Shown: positions 43,734 through 55,533 of the stretch, piece by piece
How the letters are laid out: the number at the start of each line of letters is the position of its first letter
Numbering within the stretch: the stretch's first letter is position 1
Assembly (NCBI RefSeq): GCF_016545825.1
Contig: NC_052620.1
Location: 13,826,001-13,890,000 of the forward strand
Direction of reading: 5' to 3'
DNA: 64,000 bases
Source: Eucalyptus grandis
Lineage: Eukaryota; Streptophyta; Magnoliopsida; Myrtales; Myrtaceae
Translations under genes and position numbers: made by a program
Notes under the pieces: model-generated
Database searches by the model: none
What the model saw: the letters and a program-made list of their open reading frames with translations, nothing else
Told to the model about the DNA's origin: nothing

Positions 43734-45413
43734 ATGGATGAACTCGGGGCAATGGATTGTCATCTAGCCTTATTGTGTAAGAGGCTAGGGAATCTGCGAA
43801 TAGAGGTGGATGCCTCGCCTCGGGAAAGAGTAATTTCAAAGGCGATACTAGATAAGTGTCAATGTACTGTGTTCGGTAAGTTGTATTCGGTAGGGGTGAT
43901 AGGTTCCCGGTTCGGTCCGGTTCCAAGGTGGGACCGGGAGAACCGGTTCTCAATTTTGGGAACCGTGGACCGGACCGTTTGGTCCTAGGACCGGGAACCG
44001 GACCGGACCATCGGTTCGGTCCGGTCCGGTCCAACAAAATCGGCATTTTCCTTTTTCACTAAAGAAAAACTATGCTCCGGACCAATCAATCCAATTCGGT
44101 TCCTGGGCGTTCTAATAAAACTACTCACACATGTTTCCATACGCCATGTGCAAAATATTCACACTTCACTTGCGTGAATATTAATCACAGTTTATGTGTT
44201 TCACGCTTAATTTTAAGCATAAAAGTCATGAACAATTTGATTAAAGGTTGTGCTTAGTTTAGGTTTTATAGACAATCTCTCTTCTATGCTTTGAATATTT
44301 AGTCGATATCAGACTCTTTGAGGCTTGAAGTGCCTTGTTGTTTGCTAGTGAGGGGAGCAAGAGAGAGAGTTTGAGCACGAGGAACTCCTAGAGCCTTGTC
44401 TCACATCGAGTAGAAAATGAAACTAACAAGTAAGTTTTCTCTATAAATAAAGAGTAACAACAAAGCTTTGGTGGTCTCTTGGCCACATAGAAGATTGTCA
44501 CCTCAATTGCAATTGTAATTGCAATAAGTTTCACATATAATATTCATATATTATATGTGTTTATATATTATATGTATATAAATTATATATATAAAAAAAT
44601 TGGTCCGGTCGGTCCGGTTCCCACCTTGGAACCGAGAATCGGACCAACCGGCCGCCAGTTCCAAGATTAGGAACTAGGAACCGGACCGACGACCGTGGGA
44701 ACCGCCCAAAACAGGCCGGTCCGGTCCGGTCCGGTCCGGTCCAGTCCGGTCCCGGTTCGGGCGGTTTTCGTTGCACACCTCTAGTATTCGGGAGGAAATA
44801 TCAATTATCAGGCATTTCTTACCACTATGAAGCGAGCTTGGAAGGTAGATTCTGTGAGTTTTGCGCAGCGCGAAGCAAATATTTTGTCCTTTACCTTTGA
44901 TTCTGAAATGGATAAAAAACGAGTGTTAGCAAATAGCCCATGGTCCTTTGCGAGTAATCTATTGATCCTTAAACCATGAGAGCCTAATAAACCTGCGCAA
45001 TGTTACAGATTTACAAGCTGTGAATTCTGGGTTCAAGTTCATGGGTTACCTATCGAATGGTGCAGTGAGGAGGTTGTGTCACATATTGCTCAAATATTAG
45101 GTTGCGTAAAAGAAGCAAAAGTGGAAAAAAAAAAAAAGGTGTGGCATTTCAAAAGGTGAGAAGAGCAAGAGTAGAACTGAACTTGGATATACCTTTAAGG
45201 CATGGTACCTTATACAATTTGGGAGAGGAGAAAGTTTGGTTGGATTTTAAGTATAAGAGACTACCTAGATTATGCTATTCCTATGGAAGAGTTGGGCACT
45301 TTACAACAGGCTGTAAAGAAATCCCTTATGATGAGACTAAATTTGAAGACAGGAAGACAAATAGGTTTGGGCATTGGCTAAAAGCAAAGGCCAAGGAGAA
45401 TAGTCCGTTTTGA
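43734..45413 (+). pseudogene. DUF4283 / zinc-knuckle ORF (LINE-type), split by a transposon
   Basis: Starts MDELGAMDCHLALLCKRLGN, then VISKAILDKCQCTVFGK. At 43890 a hAT-type element interrupts it; at 44792 the frame resumes. Read across the insertion (one copy of the duplication counted) the frame is the same to the stop at 45413, about 260 codons. Family motifs: NSPWSFASNLLILKP, EFWVQVHGLPIEW, FKYKRLPRLCYSYGRVGHFT and the final FGHWLKAKA, which define the DUF4283 domain and a CCHC knuckle of plant LINE ORF1 or derived proteins. Other lesions: a TGA at about 44980 where Trp is expected in KPWEP, and Tyr in place of the second Cys of the knuckle. Role if intact: RNA binding. It ends three bases before the assembly gap. 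Confidence 0.78.
43891..44783. mobile_element. hAT-type non-autonomous element 2, 893 bp
   Basis: Perfect 8-bp duplications GTATTCGG (43883-43890 and 44784-44791). Ends TAGGGGTGAT and, reverse complement of the right end, TAGAGGTGTG. Subterminal arms carry (GGTCC)n-type repeats and are partly complementary to each other. The AT-rich middle (about 44060-44590) includes a TATAAATA at 44442-44449 and a TCACATCGAG phrase, like an old promoter-bearing insertion. Same family as element 1 by ends and arm composition. No transposase. Confidence 0.88.
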
Positions 45414-45415
45414 CA

Positions 45416-45515
45416 NNNNNNNNNNNNNNNNNNNNNNNNNNNNNNNNNNNNNNNNNNNNNNNNNNNNNNNNNNNNNNNNNNNNNNNNNNNNNNNNNNNNN
45501 NNNNNNNNNNNNNNN
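45416..45515. other. Assembly gap, 100 N
   Basis: Exactly 100 undetermined bases, the conventional size for a gap of unknown length. Left of it is a plus-strand LINE-type ORF, right of it a truncated minus-strand lectin exon. Confidence 0.99.
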
Positions 45516-46087
45516 GCATTGGCTGTGGATCCATTCTTCATGCTGGTCTTCCAGGACACGTTCGCGACCGAGACGATGGAGTTGATGTTGATGCCCACAT
45601 GGTCCGGGCTTGGGTCCCACGAGTTCTTAAAGCTGTCGAACTCGACAGCCACGATCTGGTTTGCAGACGTGTTCATGGCCATGCTTGGCTCGAACAGGGC
45701 AAGATAGCCGCCGCTTGAGTTGGCGGGGATAACGGCATCGAACGGCGCGATGTAGAAGGAAATGCCGTCCCCGTAGTAAGTGTTGTTCAGGGCGTTGATC
45801 ACGAAGCTGAAGTGGGCCGTGAAGTCTGTCAGCCTCCCCGTCTTGGAGTCCCACAGGCGGACCGGCTTGTCGTAGGAGACCCGCCCGATGCTGTTCTGGA
45901 GGTTGTTGTCCTGCTGGTTCCTCGTCAGCTGGATCCCCCCACTCGACGTGAACGCGTCGCCCTCGAACGTCAAGTTGCCGGTGTTGGGCAGGAATCCGGA
46001 GAAGTTGAAGGAGACCGAATGGGCACGACCGATGAGCAAGAGCAAGAACGTTAGGAGTTGGATTGCAAGGCATGAGAGATTGGCCAT
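45516..46087 (-). CDS. L-type (legume) lectin-domain protein, 5' part; cut by gap
   Basis: The start codon is at 46087. Residues 1-24 are a signal peptide (MANLSCLAIQLLTFLLLLIG core), so the product enters the secretory pathway. The legume-lectin fold follows: VSFNFSGFLP, GDAFTSSGGIQLT, PVRLWDSKTGRLTDFTAHFS, GDGISFYIAPFD, and the metal-binding stretch VAVEFDSFKNSWDPSPDHVG with conserved acidic residues. There are several N-glycosylation sequons. About 190 residues are visible before the gap. Most plant proteins of this type are L-type lectin receptor kinases (class IX-like) at the plasma membrane, or secreted lectins. No kinase domain exists left of the gap, so the rest is either inside it or the assembly is misjoined. 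The codons are GC-rich, unlike the flanking repeats. Confidence 0.85.
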
Positions 46088-47062
46088 TAGAGATCGAGAG
46101 GAGATGAATCGAAGGAAGTGAAAACTGGTTATGTATAAGCTATTAGGAGCGGTTGAACTATATTGTTGTCGTAACCCTGGAAATCGTGCTACTCCCCATC
46201 ATTTACCAAGTCAAATAAATATTTGTTTCTGCTGGTCTGACCGACCGGATCAAAAAGGAAGAAATGCTTAATTAGATTAATGTCTGCTGATTGGTCAGAA
46301 TGAACATAGACGGAGCACATTCGGTCCCCAACAATGTTTTGGTCCGTCTTTCTAGATGGCCAATAATTAATTACCTTAGACATAATCGACTATTGAAGAA
46401 TCTTGACATAGTGACGAAAACCCCAGGAAACGGTCAATTGGCCAAAGCTCATGTCCCATCGCTCCGAAGATGCTCCATTGGTGTTGCCGGGTCAGCCGAG
46501 AACTGCAACACAGAAATGTAGGTTATTTTGCCGGCCCCCTACTATTTAAAATTTTCCTTTATTAGTTTTTTAATTGAGTGGAGTTGGTATTGTTTCGTGT
46601 GCATAGAGTTGAAAAATAGAAAAATCGAAGATCCATGGGCGTCATCTAGCGTATGTCGGGCTGGTTCAAGACCAACCCGCTCACGGCCGGCCTAGGCCAT
46701 TTCTTAGGAAGAAATTGTCCCGCTTGCGTGTGGGAGAAAACTTGAAGAGCATGATTCTTTGTCGTCATTACTGAGCGTGCTTGATAGTTTCAAATCGTCG
46801 TGAGGATTATCAAGGAAAAGACGATTGAAATTTGCTACGGTTTGTTCTGTTCTCATTTGCATAAGTGTAATAAACAAAAATCATTGCCTTGGCGGCCTAA
46901 GAAATTAATTGTTTTCACTAGTTATTAGCAAAACATTTGTTCCGTTGTCGTTTAAGTTAACAGGATCTGCCAAAGAGGGTGGATTAATCATGGGCGGATA
47001 ACCTATTGTACCATTTGACACGTGTTGTATGTTAGATTTAGCTCTCAAGTGATGATGCCTCA
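46088..47062. other. No gene seen; upstream region of the lectin gene
   Basis: The first 200 bp should hold the lectin promoter on the minus strand (a weak TTATACATAA at about 46125-46135). The rest is unremarkable AT-rich sequence. Confidence 0.45.
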
Positions 47063-47557
47063 TAAGTGCCTGTTTGGTAACCATCCAAGCAATTACTGAT
47101 TCTGATTTTTGTTTCGGGAGTAGTTTGAGAACAGAATTACATTTGCTAAAAAAATTTCCGGGAACAAAATTCTATTATTTTGTTTCCAGAAGTAGATTTG
47201 GAATAGAATAAAAATAAATAAATAAAAAGTTAATTCTTGTTCTAGGAACAAATCTAAGAATCAAAACTAATTCTTCGCTTCCATTTTCTCTTCTTTTTTC
47301 TCTTTTCTTCTTCTTCTTCGACTGCCATCTTGTGGTTGCCGCCCGCCGCCGCCCGCCGCCCGCCGTCGTCCGCCACCACCGTCCACGCGCCGCTGGTTGT
47401 CGACAACCGTACCAAACACAATTCTATTCCGAATCAGAAATTTTGGACATTTATCAAATGGCTTAAAATGCTTAAAATTTGTTCTGGGAATAGAATAAAA
47501 ATCATTTTTTATCGGAACCTACTCCCGAGAACGAAATGGGTTATCAAACGCGCCTTA
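47063..47557. mobile_element. MITE-like element with terminal inverted repeats
   Basis: The left end TAAGTGCCTGTTTGGTAACC and the reverse complement of the right end, TAAGGCGCGTTTGATAACCC, agree at most positions. The interior has mirrored AGAACAGAATT / GAATAGAATAAAA phrases and a GCC-rich core (47335-47375). The flanks (ATGCCTCA / ACCTATGA) do not show a clean duplication, so superfamily is open. Confidence 0.6.
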
Positions 47558-48000
47558 ACCTATGACAAAGTAAGGATTAGCACGGTTCAATTTGATGTAG
47601 CTTGGATGGAAAACCGTACCGAAGGGATCTACTACAGTTCGAATGATTAAGAAATTGGGTTGAACTAAACAAGGGTTTAGAATCCAAGTGAATTTTTTAA
47701 CTTGCTCGATTTTAAATTGATCTCAACTAAAAAAAATTATCTATAAAGGATCAATTTAGCACAGAAGATGATCAAAGTACCTAATCACGTCAACAATAGA
47801 TTCACGATGTAAAGGGTCGATTGAATTTTCATAGATTAATTTCAAATCGCAGGGAGAGAGAACCTTGAACAAAGCTTTTAAGCATCATTGAAGAATAGCT
47901 AAACCTTTGGTGAAGATGCACAAAAAGAGTCCGTGGAACAAGTGCGAACCTTGAAGAAGTGCATGAGGGTTTGTGGCAAGAGACTTGTTACGTTTGGGAA
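47558..48000. other. No gene seen
   Basis: AT-rich sequence without recognisable coding or repeat structure. Confidence 0.5.
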
Positions 48001-48436
48001 TGTCACGACCTACCACCTAGGGTTGGCTAATGGATTACTAAGCCTAAACTTAATTCGCTGTCCCAAACCCATACCAATTCAAACTTAGGTTCAAGTTACG
48101 AACATGCAAATGATTTTTTCAATTAGGGAGTCGCCACTAGGTCGATTAGAAACCCAAGTAAAGTAACGAGATATACTTTAGGTTCGCAGATTGTGAGTTC
48201 GGGACTTGATTATACTAGATTTCTCTAACACCCTTTCGATACATTTCTCTTTTTTTTTTTGAAAAATGTTTTGCAAGTAGCTTGAATTAGTTTTAATTTA
48301 CTTTCCTAACATATGAGATAATTACACGGGTGCGTAAACCACCAATTTAACACACAAATAAAGTAATAAATAAATTATGGACTTACCTCATAGCAACGAA
48401 AAACAGATCTCGCAATCTAGGTTAAACCGATATGCA

Positions 48437-49034
48437 AACACGAGACATGAAACGCGACACGGACACGAAACACGACACGACACGTTAACACGTCATTTCT
48501 CAAAGTAGAAAATTCCGACTACGCATTTCGGGACATGTTGTATATTAAATAAAATTTTTTTATTTTTAATTAATTTGATTCAAATTTATAAATAATTAAT
48601 TAATTAAAAAAGAACCTACAATAAATTTACACTAATCATCCACCCCCAACGCCCCCTCCATGCCCAAACTCCCTTTTTGTCTCTTCCCCACCCCAGAAAT
48701 CTTTTTTCACTTTTTTTCCCTCCCCCATTGCCTAATAGGTTATCAGCCGTCTTCTCCCTCCTGTCACTTTTCCCTCCTCCAACACGCCAAATCCCTTTTT
48801 ATTCTTTTATTTTCCTTCTCAAAACCCTCGTAGCCCCTTCTTCTCCTCCTCCTCGCCGCACAACGCCTATCTCCGAAAGTATCAAAGACTCAATCAAGAA
48901 AAGCACCAGCATTCACCAAAGGAGCGAAGGAGTAAGCAGAAAAAAATCAGTGAAAAGGGATCGGAAAAGAAAGGCAGCCGGTCCTTGTGTGCCGAGAGGC
49001 TGCACACCGCCGCGAACTCCTCCTCCTCCCCCTT

Positions 49035-49065
<31 letters not shown>

Positions 49066-49345
49066 GACAACGCCGCCCCTCCCCACGCGCGCCTCCCTCG
49101 TGAAGTTCCTCCTCAAAGGCCCTCACCGTAGTCTCCTCTGGCCGTCTCTCGCTATTGTGGCTCGCTTTACTCACGGCCTCATCTCTACTTCGGACACCCG
49201 TGTCGGAACGTGTTGACAAAAGTTGACCATGTGTCAACAAATTTGACACATGATCAACACGTGTCCGAGTGTGTTGACGTGTCCGACACACTCCGACACG
49301 TGTCGGACACGACACGAAAGCATGTGTAACGTGTGCGTGCAACAT
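48437..49345. repeat. GACAC-bounded insertion with GC-rich gene-like core
   Basis: Both margins consist of CGACACG/GGACACG repeats (48445-48490; 49255-49320, including the palindrome CGACACGTGTCG). The core 48660-49220 is CT-rich then GCC-rich like a plant 5' leader and first exon: open frame 48677-49216 with PPP and RRHRRRRHH runs but no known domain. Similar GACAC-type phrases occur around 51840-52020 and 52440-52510. Confidence 0.5.
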
Positions 49346-49892
49346 AGTTGTTAATGTTAGATCATAATTCATATTAACAGTCCTAGATATGATTTATAAT
49401 TAATACGCAATCACTCCAATCTTTTTCAAGATTTTCTTTTATTTAAATGAAGCCTAGAAATTACGTGCAATGCAATGCAATGCAATGACGTACAAAATTA
49501 TTTTAACTAAAATGACATGCAACATGCAAGCTAACATACGAACTATATGTCACGTGATATTCATTAAATGACCTAATCTAGTGATTGGAAAAGATTAATG
49601 CAACTAGTCCTAACATTTACACATTTATATGACGGGCAATGGATGACATAATTCTACATGACATGTGCATGATAATTTTATGTTTTTTCTTTTTTATTTT
49701 TAATTAAATTTCGAAATTAAAACTACTCAATAATTAAACATGCAATTTAAATTAATGAAAGGAAAAACTAACATCCTAAATTAATGTTTTTTGGGATTTC
49801 TATTTCAAAAAATTTGAATTAAATAAATTTCCTATTCTAAACATGCAAAAATAACCTAAAAAGCAATATGCTAACACGAACCTAATCCAACA

Positions 49893-49896
<4 letters not shown>

Positions 49897-49952
<56 letters not shown>
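49897..49952. repeat. (AT)28 microsatellite
   Basis: Perfect AT run of about 56 bp. Confidence 0.98.
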
Positions 49953-49954
<2 letters not shown>

Positions 49955-50349
49955 CTTTGGGTTTTCTTTAAAGGAAGCAAAATCAATCCAAGCAAAGGCA
50001 TAAATAAAACAATAAGGCAGCAAGTCCCAGGCAAGACATGATCGATACCCATTGACGAATCGTATCCGCGCATGAAATCGAATTGACCAATTTTTAACGA
50101 AATCGCGAATCATCTCGGGCGGGAGATCGGATTTGATTTTTCCGTACGATCAAGGTATATTTCGAACGTGAAATCGAATACTCATTTATATACACATTAC
50201 GAAATGGGGAAAATTTCCCAATTTGGAAAGCTACTCGAGATTTCGAATAGGACTATATATGTGAACTTCAATCATGTGTATCGAAATTTTTAAATAAGGA
50301 AACAGAATATTCAGAAAATTAAAATAGACAGAATTTTTTACCTATTCTG

Positions 50350-51060
50350 AATATTGGCTTCCAAATTTGACTTCAAATGGCGGCTCGTGAATCACGATGG
50401 AGGCTCGGCGTGGCTTACAGCTGGGGGTGGCATGGGCGTTGGCTTGGCTGAAGGAGTGTTGTTTTCGGGCTTGAGGGGTGCCGGCGTTCGAAGCTCTGGC
50501 AAGGGGGCAGCAGGCGCGTGGCGAGGGGGATCAGGTTGCTGGCGTGGCGATCGTCGTGGCTGCAGGTGCGGGGATCAGTGGAGCGGTGGCGTCGGTGACA
50601 ACAGCGGCTGGTGCTGCAGCAGGGGGCGGAGACCGGCTCGGCAGAGGGCTGCTGCGTGGCGGTGGCGCAGCGAGGGAGGTTCGAACAGCTGCAGGTTGCG
50701 CAGGCGCAAGAGCAGCGGTGACAGGGGGTCGGCGTTCCGGCGCGGCGAAGCGGGCAGTGGCGGAGGTGGTCTTGCTGAGGTGGAGATGCGGCGATCGACA
50801 GAGGATGAGCTGCTGCAGGGCTAGCAGGGGTGCTCACGGGTTGCGGCGGCGTCACGGGGGATGAGCGGTGGCAGAGGCGCGGTGGTCGACACGAGGGCTC
50901 TCGAGTTGCTGGCGGAGTGGCGGTGACCGGCAACTCGGCTGCCGGTGTTGGGTTGTGGCGGCGGCTGAGGGGGAGGGCGCGCAGTGCTGTGCAGAAGAAG
51001 AAGACTTCTTTTCCTCTTTTTTTTTTTTTTCTTCTTTTTGTTTTTTTTTTTCTCTCTCAC
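50350..51060. other. GC-rich island open on both strands, no recognised domain
   Basis: The segment 50380-51000 is far richer in GC than its flanks and built on GGCGG/GGTGGC words. Long frames exist in several phases on both strands (for example 50354-50824 plus, 50933-50415 minus), which is what biased composition gives. It ends in a long CT/T tract (51005-51060). It resembles the GC-rich block at 8470-8757 in style. Confidence 0.5.
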
Positions 51061-51613
51061 GTCTCTTCTCTCTACAGCCCCACTCTACACACCTTTTGAC
51101 CCTAAACAAAAGAACTCTAAAAAGAAAAATAGAAAACCCCCCCCCTTGCCGTAGGCGCGCAACGCCTTCTATAGGGGAGAAGATTAGATTTTTGTAGCAT
51201 ATTTTATTTTATTTTAATTTTTCCATCTACCCTTATTAGATTCAAATTTCTTTCTCAATCAACTTTGCTTGCACGTAGCCTCTGATTATATCTTCGACAT
51301 ATATGCACTCACGAGTAATATTCTCTTTTATATTTTCTAATATTCCATCCGAAACCTTCCATTCGTGCTCCAAAAAAATCTCTCAGTATATATTACTTGA
51401 ATATATAAAAATCTCCCGTCATATCATTGAATATTGGAAAAATTAACGCTTATCTATCGTCGGTCGATCCAATGCGAATAAAAAGAAATGCTCTTAATTC
51501 CATATGTTATGCAATTTAATTTTTAATATTTTTTTTGTTTAGGATTAAAAATTAATTCCTAATTTTTAATGCGATAAATGACTAAAATGGTTGCCAAAAT
51601 TTAAGTGTCAACA

Positions 51614-54600
51614 AGAATACAATTTCCTCCATTCAGTCTGAATTTTTTCATAGTTTTTTTATGAGGGTGTTTTCTTTTACTATAAATGATTTTTGTCAAT
51701 TAATTGCTTTTTAGTAGACAGACACATAAAAATCCTTAAAGCTAATTCGTGAAAAGCTCTTTTAGTGAAACAAAAGGTCAATATGTATGTAGACCAATGA
51801 TGTTAACACCTAAAAAGTTTTGACATTTTTCGAGAGTCCTTTATGTCATGTTGATACTCTAATACGCCTCGATACTCTCCAACATTTTTCGACTATTTCT
51901 ACACTCGGTTAATACATGTCGGAAAATTCGATACCTAATCAACTTTCTCGACATTCTCCGGCATGCAAGTCAGAATTCGACATGTGAGTTCGGAATTCCG
52001 ATATGTGATTCCGACACGCAAAAAAGTTGATTTTTAAAAAAATTAGTAAATGAATGGTCAAAATGTAAATATGTAAGAAAATAAAAAATAAAATTAATAA
52101 ATGGGGAAAGAAAAAAAAAACCTAACATTTTCTTCTCTTCCGACTCTCACTTCCGATGACACATAATTCACCCTCAAGTTTATTCTTTCTCTTTTCTTTT
52201 GACACTACGATTGATTGTTTTTTTCCCTCTAAGTTTTATGGAGTATTAGAGATGAGTGAATTTGTCAAGTTGAAACAATCATTTATAGTAATATATTATG
52301 GATTAATGTTTTAATGTAAAATCATTCCAAGCTCATTTTTATTATTTATTTATTTAAATCAAATTAATTTGATTAAAATAATCATAAAAATGGTCATTAT
52401 CTTGTATATATAAAAATATATATTTAATATTCAATATGTCCCAACGTATCATAATTTTTATTTTTGCGAAACAATGTATCGGTGTGTCATGTTATATCAT
52501 GTTGTATTGCATGTCAATATTAGTGCAATCCTTCCTTCAGAATATCTTGATGCCCTATCTCACTTCAATCCTTTGAGAGAAATGTCAAGGCTCTTGACCT
52601 AAAAGATTATAGGCACAAATCGTTGCATCTATTCTTCACAAACCGTTGGTTGGATCTATTCTACTATTTTGCATGCCAAGTTCAAAAATCATGCTTTGCA
52701 TCTTGGAATAACCGCATCTTTATAGTTTTCGAATCCCTGTCCATTACCACAAGAGAACACCATCTATAAAGTTCTGCTCAATATTATGTATAATGTTTGT
52801 CCATTCTTTTCAATTTATGAACAAAGGAAAAACTCAAAATCTACTATCTTATTACTTAATTTTTCAGTATTCCAATGTAATGAAAACTGTTTATCCATAC
52901 TTGTTATATTTGTCGAAAGATGATTCCTACTCTTAGCAATAAGTTTGGTAATGTCAATTGTAATGAGAAACATTAGAAAATAGAGACTAACATTCATAAT
53001 CACTTTATTATGTTCTCTTTTGATGAAATAGTACACATAAACCATAATTACCTTGAAGGCTTGAGAATTTTCTGGCTAACCATTAGCAAAACGTAACCAT
53101 TTTAGCCAGGCAATTCAATGATCATGATTCAAACAAGTACACAAATAGGTTACAGCTACAAAAACTACCAGGCTCAGAAAACATAAAGGCCCAATGCAAG
53201 ACCAACAGAACTTCACGCATAATGCCATAAAGGCCCAGTACAAGATCAATACCGAAGGCCATCAGGCCCAACACAAAAAGGCCCTGGGCCCATCTAGCTT
53301 CCACGAGAAAAATATATGAGGTTAGGGATGAAATAGTCCTTGCTATATAGATATCTTTTGAAAATAACCATATTAAGTTATTGCATATGATGATATTAAT
53401 CTTAATGGGATTTTCAATCAGATTGGGCCAGTAAGTAGAACGTCTTAATAATACTTGATTTTAATTTGACAATTTCCATAAGATTCTGGATAAATATATG
53501 ATGAAAGAAATAAGCTTTCGTTTAAAAATAGCAGAATAATAATTTGTAACCAAAACAAGTACAATTACTAAAATTCAACATTTCTAAAATGCACGAGGAT
53601 CAAAAGAGAATAATTTCCTGGGAAACTTGCATGTAAGCGTCACCTACCTATTTGCCAGAGTTGACTCGTATGGCATCCACATTTGGATGGAAAAATTCAA
53701 CTTTATCCTTAAAATGTTTCCGAAGATAAGTTGGCAAAAAAATAGTACATGGATTGAAAATGAATTCGGATAATAGTACGTGAATAATTTTTGTGATTTT
53801 TCTGTAACTTAATTAAACAAAAACACACAAATTGACACAAACCAACCCTGGCAGCCCCAGCCCTCCTCTTCTCTCACTTCTCTCACTTCTCTCACTTCTC
53901 TCCCTAGTCACCTTTGCTAAACTACTGCTGCCTTTGCGCGGTCGCCGCACCGTGGTCATCCACCACCACCACCTCGTCCCTTAGCCGGCCACCACCATTC
54001 CAGCCATAGCCAACCACCACTTGGCCACCACTCACCACCACGTAGCCGCCGTGGACATCTCTCTGCCACTCTATCCCAGTCCCTGAGGGGGTCATGACCT
54101 CTGGTCAAGGCCGTTTCTGAGTCGTTAATGACCTTGGGTTGGCTGCAATGGCGTTGCATGCACGTGCATGCGCAGACCGAGAGAGAAAGAGAGACAGAGA
54201 GACAGAGAGACAGAGGTCTAAGGAAAAGGGACATCGGGGATTGATGATGGCAACGGTGTGGCAAGGCCTGTGGTATAGATGACAACGTAGCGAAACTGTC
54301 AGGCGGTGGTCATGGCCAGAGGCAGCCCCTTCTGCTACACCTTGCGATCAGCTAGAATCCTTCTTCAACCACACGCAGAAAACGGTGCGCATAGACTTGC
54401 CTGCACAAAGTGTGTGCTAACTCACTAGTTACTGTCCGAATCTTAAACGACTAACATAAGTAATCGACTCGGCCAACTCACTTGCCAACTCTATATATGT
54501 TGTTCTAAGAGTAATCTTCTACATGTTCCTCGTATGTTTTCCTCTGTATTATTGTAAAAATAACTCACGGAATAATTGCAATCTAAGAAAAAGGATTATG

Positions 54601-54689
54601 TGTGTCTGTCAAAGGAGGACATGTCGAGATGTGGATCTTCTAGCCTAGCTCCTTGTCACGTTGGCCGTGCTACATATGCAGAGCAATTT
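51614..54689. other. No gene seen; AT-rich repeats and simple sequence
   Basis: Holds GACAC/TCGACA-type phrases (51840-52020), AAGGCCCAA-type phrases repeated at 53186, 53229 and 53264, a TCTCACTTCTC tandem (about 53872-53907) and a GAGACA tandem (54187-54214). The segment 53920-54330 is GC-richer with CACCAC runs. No protein family was recognised. Confidence 0.5.
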
Positions 54690-54730
54690 CTAACACTGCG
54701 ATTCTCACGTCAAGTTAATCGCAGTGTTAG
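54690..54730. repeat. Perfect 14-bp inverted repeat with 13-base loop
   Basis: CTAACACTGCGATT (54690-54703) and AATCGCAGTGTTAG (54717-54730) are exact reverse complements, able to form a hairpin. It is not followed by a T-run. Confidence 0.9.
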
Positions 54731-55533
54731 CAGATTTTGCAATGCACTTCATCTTCAGCATCGACATCCCAGGTTCCCTTCATCCTGGCAGCTGCTGGGT
54801 TCCAAATCCCCACGAGCTTCATCAGTGGACGTTTTCAGACTGTTCAACACAAGTAAACAATAACAATGATCTTTCCCCTCAAAGCCAGATAGCTGTTCTC
54901 AGCTTCGCTCGTATGCGAATCTCTAATGGGATCCTCCAGTAGAGATCTGGAAAGACTCTCAGACACATTCATGATCTTCCTCTCATTTCTTCCATCATCC
55001 ATCTGATTTGGGCGTTGGAGTGTTAAGCCGGGGCCACTTTCCGGCCATCTTCTCACCCTCCTCTCTCTCCAAGCAGGGGAAGGGCCAGGGCAAGGCTCAA
55101 ACACGATGCGGATAATAGTATCCTTTTGTTACTTTCGTTTATCAGATAGCTTTCTGCTACACTAACCGCATATGCGCTATCTATCTCCTCATTGAGATTA
55201 TGAATCCTACTTCAGTCCCTTCGATCAGTTTCCTTCATATTGCAGACAGACTTCATCTTCTTTAGCCAAGTCAATCGAAATTAATTACCGAAACCACATT
55301 ATCCATAAATGTCACTTTGACCAATTTATCAGGGATTGTTATAGCAATAGAACTCTAAGCAGAATTGATGTTCAATACTCGATGCCGCAAATATAGAGGG
55401 TTCAAATTATATTTATTGAAATTGCATAAAAGCAGGAAGTGCCAAGACAAGATCTTCTTCATCCATTGAGTTTCAGAACATGAAGTATTCACTTCACTCT
55501 ATAAACACAAAACTGCTCAGATTATCGACAACC
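54731..55533. other. No gene recognised
   Basis: Short open frames on both strands in 54720-55110 match no family I know. The base composition (about 54630-55110) is closer to that of coding DNA than its flanks, so an exon of an unidentified gene is possible. Confidence 0.35.

Larger units (their letters stand above)
48001..51613. repeat. Long repeat block, possibly an LTR with nested insertions
   Basis: Starts TGTCACGACCTACCACCTAG and ends GTGTCAACA, i.e. TG...CA; an AGGGAGTCGCCACTAGGTCG phrase at 48125 resembles sequence in long LTRs of plant Tat/Ogre elements, as recalled. No 5-bp duplication was seen. Nested inside are a GACAC-motif insertion (about 48437-49345), a (AT)n run (49897-49952) and a GC-rich island (50350-51000). 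The whole-block boundary is tentative. Confidence 0.35.

Noticed and set aside
45326..45620. Lectin reading frame continuing through the N gap to 45326
   Set aside because: The frame only survives because N codons are neutral; the sequence left of the gap is the antisense of a zinc-knuckle ORF, not lectin.
45516..46087. Full L-type lectin receptor kinase
   Set aside because: Only the lectin domain is visible; no transmembrane segment or kinase motifs occur in the window.
50354..50933. Long Gly- and Pro-rich frames in both directions
   Set aside because: Composition artefact in a GC island; no known motif and no splice or start context.
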